From: UBA9973 sp964586975
GTDB lineage: Bacteria; Patescibacteriota; Minisyncoccia; Phycocordibacterales; UBA9973
DNA: 64,000 nucleotides
Direction of reading: 5' to 3'
NCBI GenBank assembly: GCA_964586975.1
Contig: CAZPJV010000001.1
Span: 15,333 to 79,332, forward strand
The first letter of the stretch is position 1. The number at the start of each line of letters is the position of its first letter. Below, piece after piece: positions 14,472 to 22,119 of this stretch. The notes below the pieces were generated by a model, which was given only the letters and a program-made list of their open reading frames with translations, was not told the DNA's origin and searched no databases. The position numbers and the translations under genes were made by a program.

Positions 14472-17246
14472 ATGTCTGCCGCGCAAAAATTTGAAGAAGA
14501 ATACAACAAGCTTAATAAAGCTCAAAAGGAAGCCGTAGACACGATTGACGGGCCGGTGATGGTAGTAGCGGGGCCGGGCACAGGCAAGACGCAGGTGCTG
14601 GCGCTCCGGATTGCCAATATTTTAAAAAAGACAGACATTAAGGGCGACGGTGTTCTATGTCTGACGTTCACAAACTCCGCGGTGGCGGCTATGCGCGAGC
14701 GCTTGGTGCGCTATATTGGCGAAGCGGGGGACAAAGTCAACATTTTTACTTTTCACAGCTTCGGTCTGGAAATCATAAAAAAATATTTTGATGTTTTGGG
14801 CTTGCGCGAGCCGCCCAAGCTTTTGGACGAGGGGGAGAGCGCCGTATTTTTTGACGAGATTTTAGAGGGCGAGGATTGGGAATTCCTGCGTCCGCGAGGA
14901 GACCGAGCCCGATATTTTGAGGATTTAAAATCGCTTTTTTCTATCTTGAAGCGCGAGCGCATAGCCGCGGCAGATTTTGCGGCGGCTGTAGAGCAAGAAA
15001 CAAAAAAGATTTCAGGATTGGAAAAAAGCAGGGAAGTCGCCAAATTTTTGGAAGTTTACGAGGCGCGCAAAAAGGAAAAGAATATGCTGGACTATGACGA
15101 TATCTTGGAAAGCTTGGTTTACATCGTGGAAAATTCTCCGGATGCGCTGGCAGATATCCGGGAACAATATCTCTATGTTTTAGTGGACGAGCATCAGGAT
15201 TCTTCCCGGGTGCAAAATGAATTTCTGGCATGCACCTGGGGGGACTTAGAACAGCCAAATATCTTCGTGGTGGGCGACGACCGCCAGCTTATTTATGGCT
15301 TTGCCGGCGCATCCATTGACCACTTCACGAGTTTCCAAAAAACTTTTCCGGGCGCCAAGCTGGTGCCGCTTCTGGAAAATTATCGCTCCACTCAAGTGAT
15401 TCTGGATGCGGCCCACGCGCTCTTGCCGAGCGTTTTGTCTGCAGAAAAGTTGGTTAGTCAAAGTAAAGAAGCGCACCCGATTAAGCTGGTAGAGGTCTCG
15501 ACCCCGCGGGCAGAAATACTGGCGGCCGGCGAGGCGATAAAAAAGAAAATTGCGGCGGGTGTGGACCCTAATGATTGTGTCCTGCTGGTGCCCAAAAACG
15601 CGCAAGCGCGAGCGGCACTGGAAATACTACATGAAATGGGATTGCCGCTCGCGCTGGAAGAAGCGCTCAACCTATTTGACCAGAAAGAGGCCCACGCGTT
15701 TCTGCGTATTCTTAAAATTCTTGCGACGGGGGACAAGCCGGCGCTAGCCCTTTCTTTTCTGGACGATATTTCCGGCATACCGCCGCTGGAAGCGCACAAA
15801 TTTTTGGCAAGCTTAAATATGCGCGAGTTTTCTTTTGAGAATCTGCTTCACGCTCCCAAAAAGCTATGGGGTGAAAGTGCCCCGGGGGTGTGGCTAGGGA
15901 AACTTGCCAAGTGGCGTGAGGATGCAAAAGAGGGTGATTTAAAAAAGCTCATAGAGAATATTGGTAAAGATTTGTCAAAGAATAAATCCGGCACAGGGTT
16001 GGTGCCGATAAGCGACATAAGCGCGGCCATTCTTTCACTCCTGGAGAAACGTCCCGGCATAACTTTGGCCGAGTTTGTGGCTTACCTTGAAAAAGTGGTG
16101 GAGTATGGCGACTCCATCTCTCTGATTACCGAGCAGAAAAATGGCGTGCGGGTGCTTACTATGCATAAAGCCAAGGGCTTGGAATTTGATTTTGCTTGGA
16201 TTGCGCATGTGGACGAGCGTTCTCTCTCTGGGGGGCGGAAGTTCAATTTTACCCTGCCCCCGAGCATTTTAGAAAAAATAGAGGAGCGGGATATTGACGC
16301 GGTCAAGCGCAAACTTTTCGTGGCCATTACCCGCGCTAAACGCTTCTGCACGCTTTCCTATGCGGTTTCCTCGCACAAAGGGCGGGAGCAGGAACTCGGC
16401 AAGATTATTGCCGAGCTTCCCGAAGAAGTTTTTTCCCGACGCCCGGATGGGTCGGGACCCCGACTGCAAACGTCCGGGAAAAAACTAAAGTCGCGCGCCC
16501 TCGCAGAACTTAAAAAACTCGTCAAAGATAAATATACCGAGCGCTACGTCTCCACATCTTCGCTTAATAATTTTTTTGAATGCCCCCGGAAGTGGTATTT
16601 CCGAAATCTCCTCCAAATACCGGAGCCCCAGAATGAAAATTTAATTTTCGGCAGCGCGGTGCATACGGCCCTAGAGCAGATTTTGAAGCTCAATAAAATA
16701 GTTTTGCCTGAAGATAAAGAGGTGGCAAAAGTAGCGAAAGTATGGGCGGAGCGCAGACTGCACGAGATTTCTAAAGCACGGGAGAGCGAATACCCAATTT
16801 CTTTGGCCGATAAAAAATTCCCACATTTGAAAATTTACGGGAAAATAGATCTGCTAGAAAAACTTCCGGACGGCACGGTGCGAGTGACCGATTTCAAAAC
16901 CGGCAGTGTGCGCCGAAAAAGCGAAATAGAAAAGCTGGATGAGGAAGGTCGGTTGAGCAGTTATTTGCGCCAGCTCGCGATGTATTCTTATTTATTAAGC
17001 AAAAGTCCCAAGTGGCAGGCAGAAGTGAAAGAGTCGCGATTGGAATTCGTGGAGGCAAAGAATCCTAAAGACACTTTTTATGATACAGAAATAATCCCGG
17101 AACAAATCAAACTTCTAGTGAGAGACATTGAAGATTATGATAAGTTAATAAAAAAAGGCGAGTGGCTTACTCGCCCCTGCAATTACAATTCTTATGGAAA
17201 AAACACCGAGTGTGAATATTGCAAATTGGCGGAAGTTTACAAATAA
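14472..17246 (+). CDS. UvrD-like helicase fused to RecB-type nuclease domain
   Basis: This 924-residue protein joins an SF1A helicase with a PD-(D/E)XK nuclease. Helicase landmarks are Walker A VAGPGTGKTQ (about residue 33-42), LTFTNSAVAAMRERL, the DEHQDSS motif II, VGDDRQLIYGFAGA, and VLTMHKAKGLEFDFAW with VAITRAKRF near the end. The nuclease part has SSLNNFFECPRKWYFRNLL, FGSAVHTALEQ, VTDFKTG and a final C-x8-C-x2-C cluster; together with the earlier C this matches the AddB/RecB-like 4Fe-4S arrangement. It probably acts in double-strand break processing. A palindromic repeat encodes residues about 654-670 in the linker between helicase and nuclease. Confidence 0.88.
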   Translation: MSAAQKFEEEYNKLNKAQKEAVDTIDGPVMVVAGPGTGKTQVLALRIANILKKTDIKGDGVLCLTFTNSAVAAMRERLVRYIGEAGDKVNIFTFHSFGLEIIKKYFDVLGLREPPKLLDEGESAVFFDEILEGEDWEFLRPRGDRARYFEDLKSLFSILKRERIAAADFAAAVEQETKKISGLEKSREVAKFLEVYEARKKEKNMLDYDDILESLVYIVENSPDALADIREQYLYVLVDEHQDSSRVQNEFLACTWGDLEQPNIFVVGDDRQLIYGFAGASIDHFTSFQKTFPGAKLVPLLENYRSTQVILDAAHALLPSVLSAEKLVSQSKEAHPIKLVEVSTPRAEILAAGEAIKKKIAAGVDPNDCVLLVPKNAQARAALEILHEMGLPLALEEALNLFDQKEAHAFLRILKILATGDKPALALSFLDDISGIPPLEAHKFLASLNMREFSFENLLHAPKKLWGESAPGVWLGKLAKWREDAKEGDLKKLIENIGKDLSKNKSGTGLVPISDISAAILSLLEKRPGITLAEFVAYLEKVVEYGDSISLITEQKNGVRVLTMHKAKGLEFDFAWIAHVDERSLSGGRKFNFTLPPSILEKIEERDIDAVKRKLFVAITRAKRFCTLSYAVSSHKGREQELGKIIAELPEEVFSRRPDGSGPRLQTSGKKLKSRALAELKKLVKDKYTERYVSTSSLNNFFECPRKWYFRNLLQIPEPQNENLIFGSAVHTALEQILKLNKIVLPEDKEVAKVAKVWAERRLHEISKARESEYPISLADKKFPHLKIYGKIDLLEKLPDGTVRVTDFKTGSVRRKSEIEKLDEEGRLSSYLRQLAMYSYLLSKSPKWQAEVKESRLEFVEAKNPKDTFYDTEIIPEQIKLLVRDIEDYDKLIKKGEWLTRPCNYNSYGKNTECEYCKLAEVYK
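16430..16486. repeat. Palindromic element in the helicase-nuclease linker
   Basis: Outer arms GTTTTTTCCCGACG and CGTCCGGGAAAAAAC with inner CCCGGATGGG/CCCGAC words form an extended hairpin. It is translated in frame as SRRPDGSGPRLQTSGKK, between the two enzyme domains. Confidence 0.7.
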
Positions 17247-17248
17247 GC

Positions 17249-17254
17249 TATTAT
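17249..17254 (+). promoter_or_regulatory. -10 box of pheS (leaderless)
   Basis: TATTAT then 6 nt (TGACAC) then the ATG at 17261. Confidence 0.5.
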
Positions 17255-17260
17255 TGACAC

Positions 17261-17965
17261 ATGGATGAATCAAAACAAGGCACAATCCATCCGCTCTCGC
17301 TTCTGGCCGAAGAAGCTTATAAAGTTTTTGCCGATATGGGATTTGAAATCGCGACCGGTCCCGAGCTGGAAAGCGAGTGGTATAACTTTGATGTTTTGAA
17401 TGTGCCCAAAGACCACCCGGCCCGCGATATGCAAGATACCTTCGTCATAAAAGAAGAGAAGGAAAAGGTTCTCCGCACGCACACCACTGCAGTCATCGCC
17501 CGGGCTATGGAGCAGGCGGGGAAAGAAGGGAGGATTCCTTCAGCGTTTATTTCCGTAGGTAAAGTTTTTCGCAACGAAGCCACTGACTTTTCGCACGAGA
17601 TGCAGTTTTATCAGATTGACGGTGGCATGGTGGGCGAAAATATTTCCCTCGCGGACCTTAAAGGCGTGCTCACCTATTTTTATAAAAAAATGCTGGGCGA
17701 CGAGGTAGAAGTGGAATTCCGCCCGAGTTTCTTTCCGTTTACCGAGCCGTCCATAGAAGTCTTCGCGAAATTTCAGGGCAAATGGCTGGAAATGATGGGC
17801 GCGGGTATGGCGCATCCAAATGTTTTGCGCAATATCGGCTTGGACCCGAAAAAATACCAATGTCTCCTTTTCGGCGGCGGCCTCGACCGCATCGCAATGA
17901 TCAAGTGGAGGGTGCCCGACATCCGATTATTTTATCAAGGCGACCTGCGGCTTAACCAATTCTAA
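17261..17965 (+). CDS. pheS: Phenylalanyl-tRNA synthetase alpha subunit, lacking N-terminal coiled coil
   Basis: This is the catalytic subunit charging tRNA-Phe. The 234-residue product is only the class II core (family normally about 330-350): IHPLSLLAEEAYKVFADMGFEIATGPELESEWYNFDVLN, motif 2 GKVFRNEATDFSHEMQFYQIDG and motif 3 LLFGGGLDRIAMIKW. The usual N-terminal tRNA-binding helices are absent, and the ATG at 17261 is directly behind a -10 box, so this is not a mis-called start. pheT starts 2 nt downstream. Confidence 0.95.
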   Translation: MDESKQGTIHPLSLLAEEAYKVFADMGFEIATGPELESEWYNFDVLNVPKDHPARDMQDTFVIKEEKEKVLRTHTTAVIARAMEQAGKEGRIPSAFISVGKVFRNEATDFSHEMQFYQIDGGMVGENISLADLKGVLTYFYKKMLGDEVEVEFRPSFFPFTEPSIEVFAKFQGKWLEMMGAGMAHPNVLRNIGLDPKKYQCLLFGGGLDRIAMIKWRVPDIRLFYQGDLRLNQF

Positions 17966-17967
17966 CT

Positions 17968-19890
17968 ATGCTGTATTCGTATAATTGGCTAAAATGGTAC
18001 CTGCCCGACTTGTCTGACAAGCTCAGTCAGGCGGGTATTCCCGAAATCCCCGAAGCCCTCGGCCGTAGCCCTGTGGGCGAGGCGGAAAAACTGGCTGATA
18101 TTCTTACCAATCATCTTTTTGAGGTTGAAGAGATCGAAAGTAAGTCTGATGGCGACATTGTTTTTGATATAAAAATTCTACCTAACCGCACGCATGATTT
18201 GCTTTCACACCAAGGGCTTGCGCGCGAGCTGGCAGCGCTTCTCAATATAAAGTTTACTGACCCTACACCCAAATACAAAATACCCCCGCTACGCCAAGGC
18301 TTCGCAGGGCAGGCTTTGAACATTAAAATAGAAACAGATAACTGCCGGCGATACATGGGACGTATTGTGCGCAATGTAAAGACAGGCCTAAGTCCGGATT
18401 GGGTGGTAAAGCACCTGGAATCTATTGGCCAGCGGAGCATAAACAATATTGTGGACGCGGCGAATTTGGTGATGTTTGATTGCGGCCAGCCGATTCATTG
18501 TTTTGATCTAGACAAAGTTTCCGGCGACGGCTTGATTATCCGCATGGCCCGCGCAGGCGAAGAAATGACTACGCTGGATGACCGACCGCTGAAGCTAACC
18601 TCGAACGACATGGTTATTGCGGACGACAAAAATGTCTTAGGACTGGCGGGCATTAAGGGCGGGAAAATCGCGGAGGTGGACGTGAACACAAAAAATATAA
18701 TTATTGAAGTGGCAAATTTTGACCCGGTGAGCGTGCGCAAGAGCGCCCGTTATCACGGATTGCCGACCGATGCCGCCAAGCACTTTGAGAACGAACTCAC
18801 GCCCGAAACCGGCGCGCCCACGATGCGGGAGATGTCGGGTCTTTTGGTGGAATGCGGTGCGGGGGAATTTGAAGAAATCGTGGACGAGTATCCGCAAAAG
18901 CCGGAGCAAAAGACGCTGACTTTTTCTGCGAAGAAAGTTTCCAAAGTTTTAGGTCTAGAGGTTTCGGACGGGGGAATTGAGGAAATTTTAAAGCGCTATA
19001 ATTTTGAATATAAATTACTACCTAACCCCAGCCCTTCCCGAAGGGAAGGGAGCGCTTCCTCTTCCCTTGGAGGAGGTGCCGTAGGCGGAGGAGGTTTTGA
19101 GATTACCGTCCCGCCGACGCGCCTGGACCTAGCCCTTGAAGAAGACATGGCCGAAGAAATCGGGCGGGTGTTGGGCTACGATAAAGTGAAAGGCACGATT
19201 CCCAAGATTCCATTTACGCCCAAGGTAAACGAAACTTATGCGAAAATTGTTTGGGCGCGGAATAAACTTCTAAGCGAAGGGTATTCGGAAGTAATGACCA
19301 CGAGTTTTAAAAACAAAGGCAAGGTGTCCGTGCTGGCCTCCGCATCGGACAAGAATTTTCTGCGCACTAATTTATCGGACGGACTTAAAGAGAGTTTGAA
19401 GTTAAATAAAAATAATTTACCCTTGCTTGGATTACAAGAAGTAAAAATATTTGAAATCGGAACGGTTTGGACGCCGGAAGAGGCAATGCATGTTGCGTAT
19501 AATGAGGAAGATAAAATAATAGAATTAAATTTAAATGAATTTTGTAAAGATGCGGATTTGAATTTCAAGCTAGAGCCTAGAGCCTATGGCCTAGCGCCTG
19601 CATTTCGCATGTGGCCACTTTTTCCCTTCATCGCCCGCGACGTTGCCGTATGGGTGCCCGAAAATATTTCCAGTACTGATGTTGAGAAAGTTATCACAGC
19701 AAATGCGGGCGAGATGGTAGTGCGGGGTCCGGAGTTATTTGATACTTTTACAAAAAACAACAAAACCTCCTACGCGTTCCGCATTGTTTTTCAATCCTAC
19801 GATCGTACGCTCACGGACGCGGAAGTGAATGAAATAATGAATAAGGTTGCAGAAAAAATAAAAGAAAACAAGGGTTGGCAGGTAAGATAA
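17968..19890 (+). CDS. pheT: Phenylalanyl-tRNA synthetase beta subunit, reduced and carrying repeat insertions
   Basis: This structural/editing partner of PheS has 640 residues instead of about 800. It opens MLYSYNWLKWYLP and goes straight to the B1 core (FEVEEIE, PNRTHDLLSHQGLARELAALL), without the EMAP-II-like tRNA-binding domain. B3/B4 (NNIVDAANLVMFDCGQPIHCFDLDK), B5, the catalytic-like module and the C-terminal anticodon-binding ferredoxin fold (FPFIARDVAVWVPE to the end) are all present. Four stretches appear repeat-derived and in frame: residues about 11-35, 105-117, 351-378 and 533-545. The repeats fall between folded elements. Confidence 0.93.
   Translation: MLYSYNWLKWYLPDLSDKLSQAGIPEIPEALGRSPVGEAEKLADILTNHLFEVEEIESKSDGDIVFDIKILPNRTHDLLSHQGLARELAALLNIKFTDPTPKYKIPPLRQGFAGQALNIKIETDNCRRYMGRIVRNVKTGLSPDWVVKHLESIGQRSINNIVDAANLVMFDCGQPIHCFDLDKVSGDGLIIRMARAGEEMTTLDDRPLKLTSNDMVIADDKNVLGLAGIKGGKIAEVDVNTKNIIIEVANFDPVSVRKSARYHGLPTDAAKHFENELTPETGAPTMREMSGLLVECGAGEFEEIVDEYPQKPEQKTLTFSAKKVSKVLGLEVSDGGIEEILKRYNFEYKLLPNPSPSRREGSASSSLGGGAVGGGGFEITVPPTRLDLALEEDMAEEIGRVLGYDKVKGTIPKIPFTPKVNETYAKIVWARNKLLSEGYSEVMTTSFKNKGKVSVLASASDKNFLRTNLSDGLKESLKLNKNNLPLLGLQEVKIFEIGTVWTPEEAMHVAYNEEDKIIELNLNEFCKDADLNFKLEPRAYGLAPAFRMWPLFPFIARDVAVWVPENISSTDVEKVITANAGEMVVRGPELFDTFTKNNKTSYAFRIVFQSYDRTLTDAEVNEIMNKVAEKIKENKGWQVR
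18001..18036. repeat. Palindromic element near the start of pheT
   Basis: CTTGTC-T-GACAAG core with outer CTGCCCGA / TCAGTCAGGCGGG arms, translated as PDLSDKLSQAGIPE in a place where PheT proteins normally run directly from the WLKEYLP-like start into the EKLADLLT-like helix. Confidence 0.65.
18284..18316. repeat. Short repeat inside pheT (CTACGCCAAGGCTTCGCAGG type)
   Basis: A GC-rich stretch with a GCCAAGGC core encodes PPLRQGFAGQALN, absent from typical PheT at this point. Membership in a dispersed family is inferred from its look, and only one copy is seen in this window. Confidence 0.45.
19021..19099. repeat. Palindromic element in the middle of pheT
   Basis: The perfect hairpin CCCTTCCC-GAA-GGGAAGGG is followed by a second C-rich/G-rich pair (CCTCTTCCC, GGAGGAGG). 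It is translated as PNPSPSRREGSASSSLGGGAVGGGG, an obvious low-complexity insertion between B5-region strands. Confidence 0.75.
19567..19602. repeat. Heptad repeat CTAGAGC/CTAGCGC inside pheT
   Basis: Consecutive 7-mers CTAGAGC, CTAGAGC, CTATGGC, CTAGCGC lie just before the ferredoxin-like domain, translated as LEPRAYGLAPA. Similar 7-mers occur in gyrB (21745-21782) and after proS (62766-62795). Confidence 0.75.
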
Positions 19891-19897
19891 TTTTTGC

Positions 19898-19903
19898 TAT
19901 AGT
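19898..19903 (+). promoter_or_regulatory. Extended -10 promoter of the hairpin-array unit
   Basis: TGC followed by TATAGT eight nt after the pheT stop, with the same TGCTANNNT layout as other promoters here. Transcription would begin near 19910, right at AAAGGAGG. Confidence 0.6.
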
Positions 19904-19926
19904 TTTAGTGAAAGGAGGAGACAACA

Positions 19927-20112
19927 ATGCCCAGTGATAAAAGGCATTGGAGGGAGTCTCCCGCTCGGGACGAGTCAGTCCCGAATAGGGAAAAACTCCC
20001 TCAGCCGGCACCCGCCGGCACTCTCCGCTCCTCTCCGCCCGCGCGCGCGACGGAGGGGAGAGTGACGGTCGTCGCCCCGACGACCGTCCCGGCCGCTAGC
20101 GGCCGGTCATAG
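19927..20112 (+). CDS. Possible small Arg/Pro/Ser-rich protein (61 aa)
   Basis: The ATG is 8 nt after a perfect AAAGGAGG ribosome-binding site, the best in this region. The product (MPSDKRHWRESPARDESVP.. ending AASGRS) is low in complexity, basic and without a recognisable fold. The start codon lies inside a hairpin (CAATGCC/GGCATTG), so translation may be gated. Because the DNA is shaped by inverted repeats, the ORF may be a by-product of RNA structure. Confidence 0.35.
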   Translation: MPSDKRHWRESPARDESVPNREKLPQPAPAGTLRSSPPARATEGRVTVVAPTTVPAASGRS

Positions 20113-20119
20113 GGGATTC

Positions 20120-20165
20120 GGAGATTGGTCGTCGCACGTGCACGGCCAATCTCCCCTTCATTTTT
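20120..20165 (+). terminator. Terminator of the hairpin-array unit
   Basis: GGAGATTGG (20120-20128) and CCAATCTCC (20146-20154) enclose a GC-rich loop and are followed by CCTTCATTTTT. Confidence 0.6.
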
Positions 20166-20225
20166 ACTTAGTTTTTACAACATAAAATTCACTAAAAATC
20201 ACTAGCAAAACCTGTGTATTTTTGC

Positions 20226-20231
20226 TATAAT
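20226..20231 (+). promoter_or_regulatory. Extended -10 box of gyrB
   Basis: TGC-TATAAT followed 13 nt later by the gyrB ATG at 20245, giving a leader of only about 7 nt. Confidence 0.65.
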
Positions 20232-20244
20232 ATAGTAGTAATTT

Positions 20245-21999
20245 ATGAAAGAAAAAACACAGAAAAAAGACGGGAAAAGCTTGCCCGCCTTGGGTGGGGC
20301 GCATCATTATGATGCCTCGGACATATCGGTTTTGGAGGGCCTGGAGCCGGTCAGACGGCGGCCGGGGATGTATATCGGCACTACGGGACCGGAGGGTATG
20401 CACCACTTGGTGTGGGAGATTTTTGATAATTCCCGCGACGAGGCTATGGGCGGTTTTTGCGACGATATTGAAATTGTAATGCTGCCCAACAATCGCGTGC
20501 GGGTGGCGGACAACGGCCGCGGCGTGCCAGTGGACATCCACAAGAAAACCAAAGTCTCCGCGTTGGAAACGGTCATGACCACTTTGCACGCTGGCGGAAA
20601 ATTCGGCGGCGAGAATAGCGGTTACAAAGTAGCCGGCGGCTTGCACGGCGTCGGCGCTTCGGTAGTCAACGCGCTGTCTGCCTATTGCCGGGCGGAAGTG
20701 CATCGCGACGGCGGCAGGCACGTGCAGGAATATTCGCAAGGCAAGAAAAAGGGCGCGGTTAAAAAATTAAGCGCGTCCAAATTGCACGGTACCATCGTCA
20801 CCTTTGAGCCGGACCGGGAGGTTTTCAGCGATATTAAATTCAACTGGGACACTATCGTGAACCACATCCGCCAGCAGGCCTACCTCGTCAAAAAGCTGAA
20901 GATTTCAATAATAGACGCGAGAGATTTTAATAATCAAAANNNNNNNNNNNNNNNNNNNNNNNNNNNNNNNNNNNNNNNNNNNNNNNNNNNNNNNNNNNNN
21001 NNNNNNNNNNNNNNNNNNNNNNNNNNNNNNNNNNNNNNNAAGCTTGGCAGTATGGAGGCGCAAGGTGCGGTGGCGACGGTTTTCGGCGAGGCCTTCGCGA
21101 ATTTTTTGGAAGAAAACCCAGACGACGCCAGAGCGATAATCAACAAATCTGTTCTGGCCCTTAAAGCTCGCAAAGCCGCCAAGGCGGCCAAGGATTCTGT
21201 GCTGCGCAAAGGCGCGCTAGAAGGCATGACTCTGCCCGGCAAGCTGGCGGATTGCCAAAGCCGGGACGCTTCCGAGTCGGAACTGTTCATTGTAGAAGGA
21301 GATTCTGCGGGGGGTTCGGCCAAGCAGGGCAGAGACAGGCGTACCCAAGCGATTTTACCTTTGCGCGGAAAAATTTTGAACGTGGAGCGCGCGCGCATAG
21401 ACAAAATGCTCGCGTCCAAGGAAGTGAAATCTCTAGTGATTGCCCTAGGGACTTCCATCGGGGACACTTTTGACATTGGAAAAATTCGTTATCATAAAAT
21501 AATCATTGCCACGGATGCGGACGTGGACGGTTCGCACATTCGGACGCTTCTCCTAACATTGTTTTATAGATATTTTCGACAAATCATAGACGCCGGTTAT
21601 ATTTATATCGCCCAGCCGCCGCTTTATAAAATAAAAAAAGGCAAAGAAATTGCTTATGCTTATACCGACGAGGAGAAAATGAAAATAATCGGCAAGGATG
21701 GGAATGTAAGCGAAATCAATGAAATTGAGCGCGATGAATCTGAGCCCGAGCTAGAGCCCAGTGCCCAGAGCCTAAAGCCCAACAAAATTCACATCCAGCG
21801 CTTCAAAGGTCTGGGCGAAATGAACCCGGAAGAACTCTGGGAAACCACCATGGACCCCGCCAATCGGGTATTAAAACGCGTGGACATTGAGGATGCCGAA
21901 GAGGCCAATAAAATTTTTGATATCCTCATGGGCTCCGAAGTCCCACCCCGAAAATCTTTCATTCAGTCTAATGCTAAGTTAGCAGAGATAGATATCTAA
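20245..21999 (+). CDS. gyrB: DNA gyrase subunit B (interrupted by an assembly gap)
   Basis: This is the ATPase/Toprim subunit of the type IIA topoisomerase that supercoils DNA. The N-terminal GHKL part is clear: YDASDISVLEGLEPVRRRPGMYIG, ADNGRGVPVDIH and GGLHGVGASVVNALS. The C-terminal Toprim part has FIVEGDSAGGSAKQGRD, TDADVDGSHIRTLLL and QRFKGLGEMNPEELW. Between them 100 Ns (20940-21039) replace much of the transducer region. Compared with about 640-residue GyrB proteins, roughly 130 residues are unaccounted for, so the true gap is likely near 400 bp and the intact frame is coincidental. Residues ELEPSAQSLKPN near the end come from a heptad repeat. Confidence 0.93.
   Translation: MKEKTQKKDGKSLPALGGAHHYDASDISVLEGLEPVRRRPGMYIGTTGPEGMHHLVWEIFDNSRDEAMGGFCDDIEIVMLPNNRVRVADNGRGVPVDIHKKTKVSALETVMTTLHAGGKFGGENSGYKVAGGLHGVGASVVNALSAYCRAEVHRDGGRHVQEYSQGKKKGAVKKLSASKLHGTIVTFEPDREVFSDIKFNWDTIVNHIRQQAYLVKKLKISIIDARDFNNQXXXXXXXXXXXXXXXXXXXXXXXXXXXXXXXXXXKLGSMEAQGAVATVFGEAFANFLEENPDDARAIINKSVLALKARKAAKAAKDSVLRKGALEGMTLPGKLADCQSRDASESELFIVEGDSAGGSAKQGRDRRTQAILPLRGKILNVERARIDKMLASKEVKSLVIALGTSIGDTFDIGKIRYHKIIIATDADVDGSHIRTLLLTLFYRYFRQIIDAGYIYIAQPPLYKIKKGKEIAYAYTDEEKMKIIGKDGNVSEINEIERDESEPELEPSAQSLKPNKIHIQRFKGLGEMNPEELWETTMDPANRVLKRVDIEDAEEANKIFDILMGSEVPPRKSFIQSNAKLAEIDI
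20940..21039. other. Assembly gap (100 N)
   Basis: Exactly 100 unknown bases inside gyrB; the round number marks it as a scaffold placeholder and not a measured length. Confidence 0.98.
21745..21782. repeat. Heptad repeat inside gyrB (GCCCAGT/GCCTAAA type)
   Basis: 7-mers GCCCAGT, GCCCAGA, GCCTAAA and GCCCAAC, preceded by GCTAGA, are translated as SEPELEPSAQSLKPN just before the conserved IHIQRFKGLGEM. Same family as the pheT and proS-mreB copies. Confidence 0.65.
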
Positions 22000-22005
22000 T
22001 CATCT

Positions 22006-22119
22006 TTATCTAAACAATACCCAATTCAGTGGAGAAAAAGGGCTAAATAGGGCACCAACAATCATTAAAATAAGTATTATGAGTGCAATCCAAGTTGCTT
22101 CATTTATAAATTTTTTCAT
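22006..22119 (-). CDS. 37-residue single-span membrane peptide coupled to thrS
   Basis: On the minus strand the ATG overlaps the last base of the thrS stop (TAATG) and opens a 37-codon frame ending in TAA. The product starts MKKFINEATW and continues as one hydrophobic span (IALIILILMIVGALF) with a short tail SPFSPLNWVLFR. Overlap with the thrS stop suggests translational coupling. A basic N-terminus and one span are sensible for a small membrane protein, but no family is recognised and it could be fortuitous. Confidence 0.5.
   Translation of the reverse strand: MKKFINEATWIALIILILMIVGALFSPFSPLNWVLFR

Larger units (their letters stand above)
19905..20165 (+). ncRNA. Candidate structured RNA made of consecutive hairpins
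   Basis: From its -10 box to a terminator this 250-nt GC-rich unit is almost wholly self-paired. Stems: CAATGCC/GGCATTG (19925-19949); GGGAGT/ACTCCC enclosing TCGGGAC/GTCCCGA (19952-20000); GCCGGC/GCCGGC (20004-20019); ACTCTCC/GGAGAGT enclosing CTCCG/CGGAG (20020-20063); the perfect 10-bp GACGGTCGTC/GACGACCGTC (20064-20088); an 18-bp palindrome (20089-20106); and the terminator stem. The 5' end carries AAAGGAGG, a full match to the anti-Shine-Dalgarno sequence, and a 61-codon ORF (19927-20112) threads through the hairpins. It may be a regulatory RNA, a small-protein mRNA, or both. I do not recognise it as a known RNA family. Confidence 0.55.

Noticed and set aside
13691..14509. 272-codon ORF antisense to terC
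   Set aside because: Composition is that of a shadow frame (His/Glu/Asn-rich) opposite a well-supported membrane protein.
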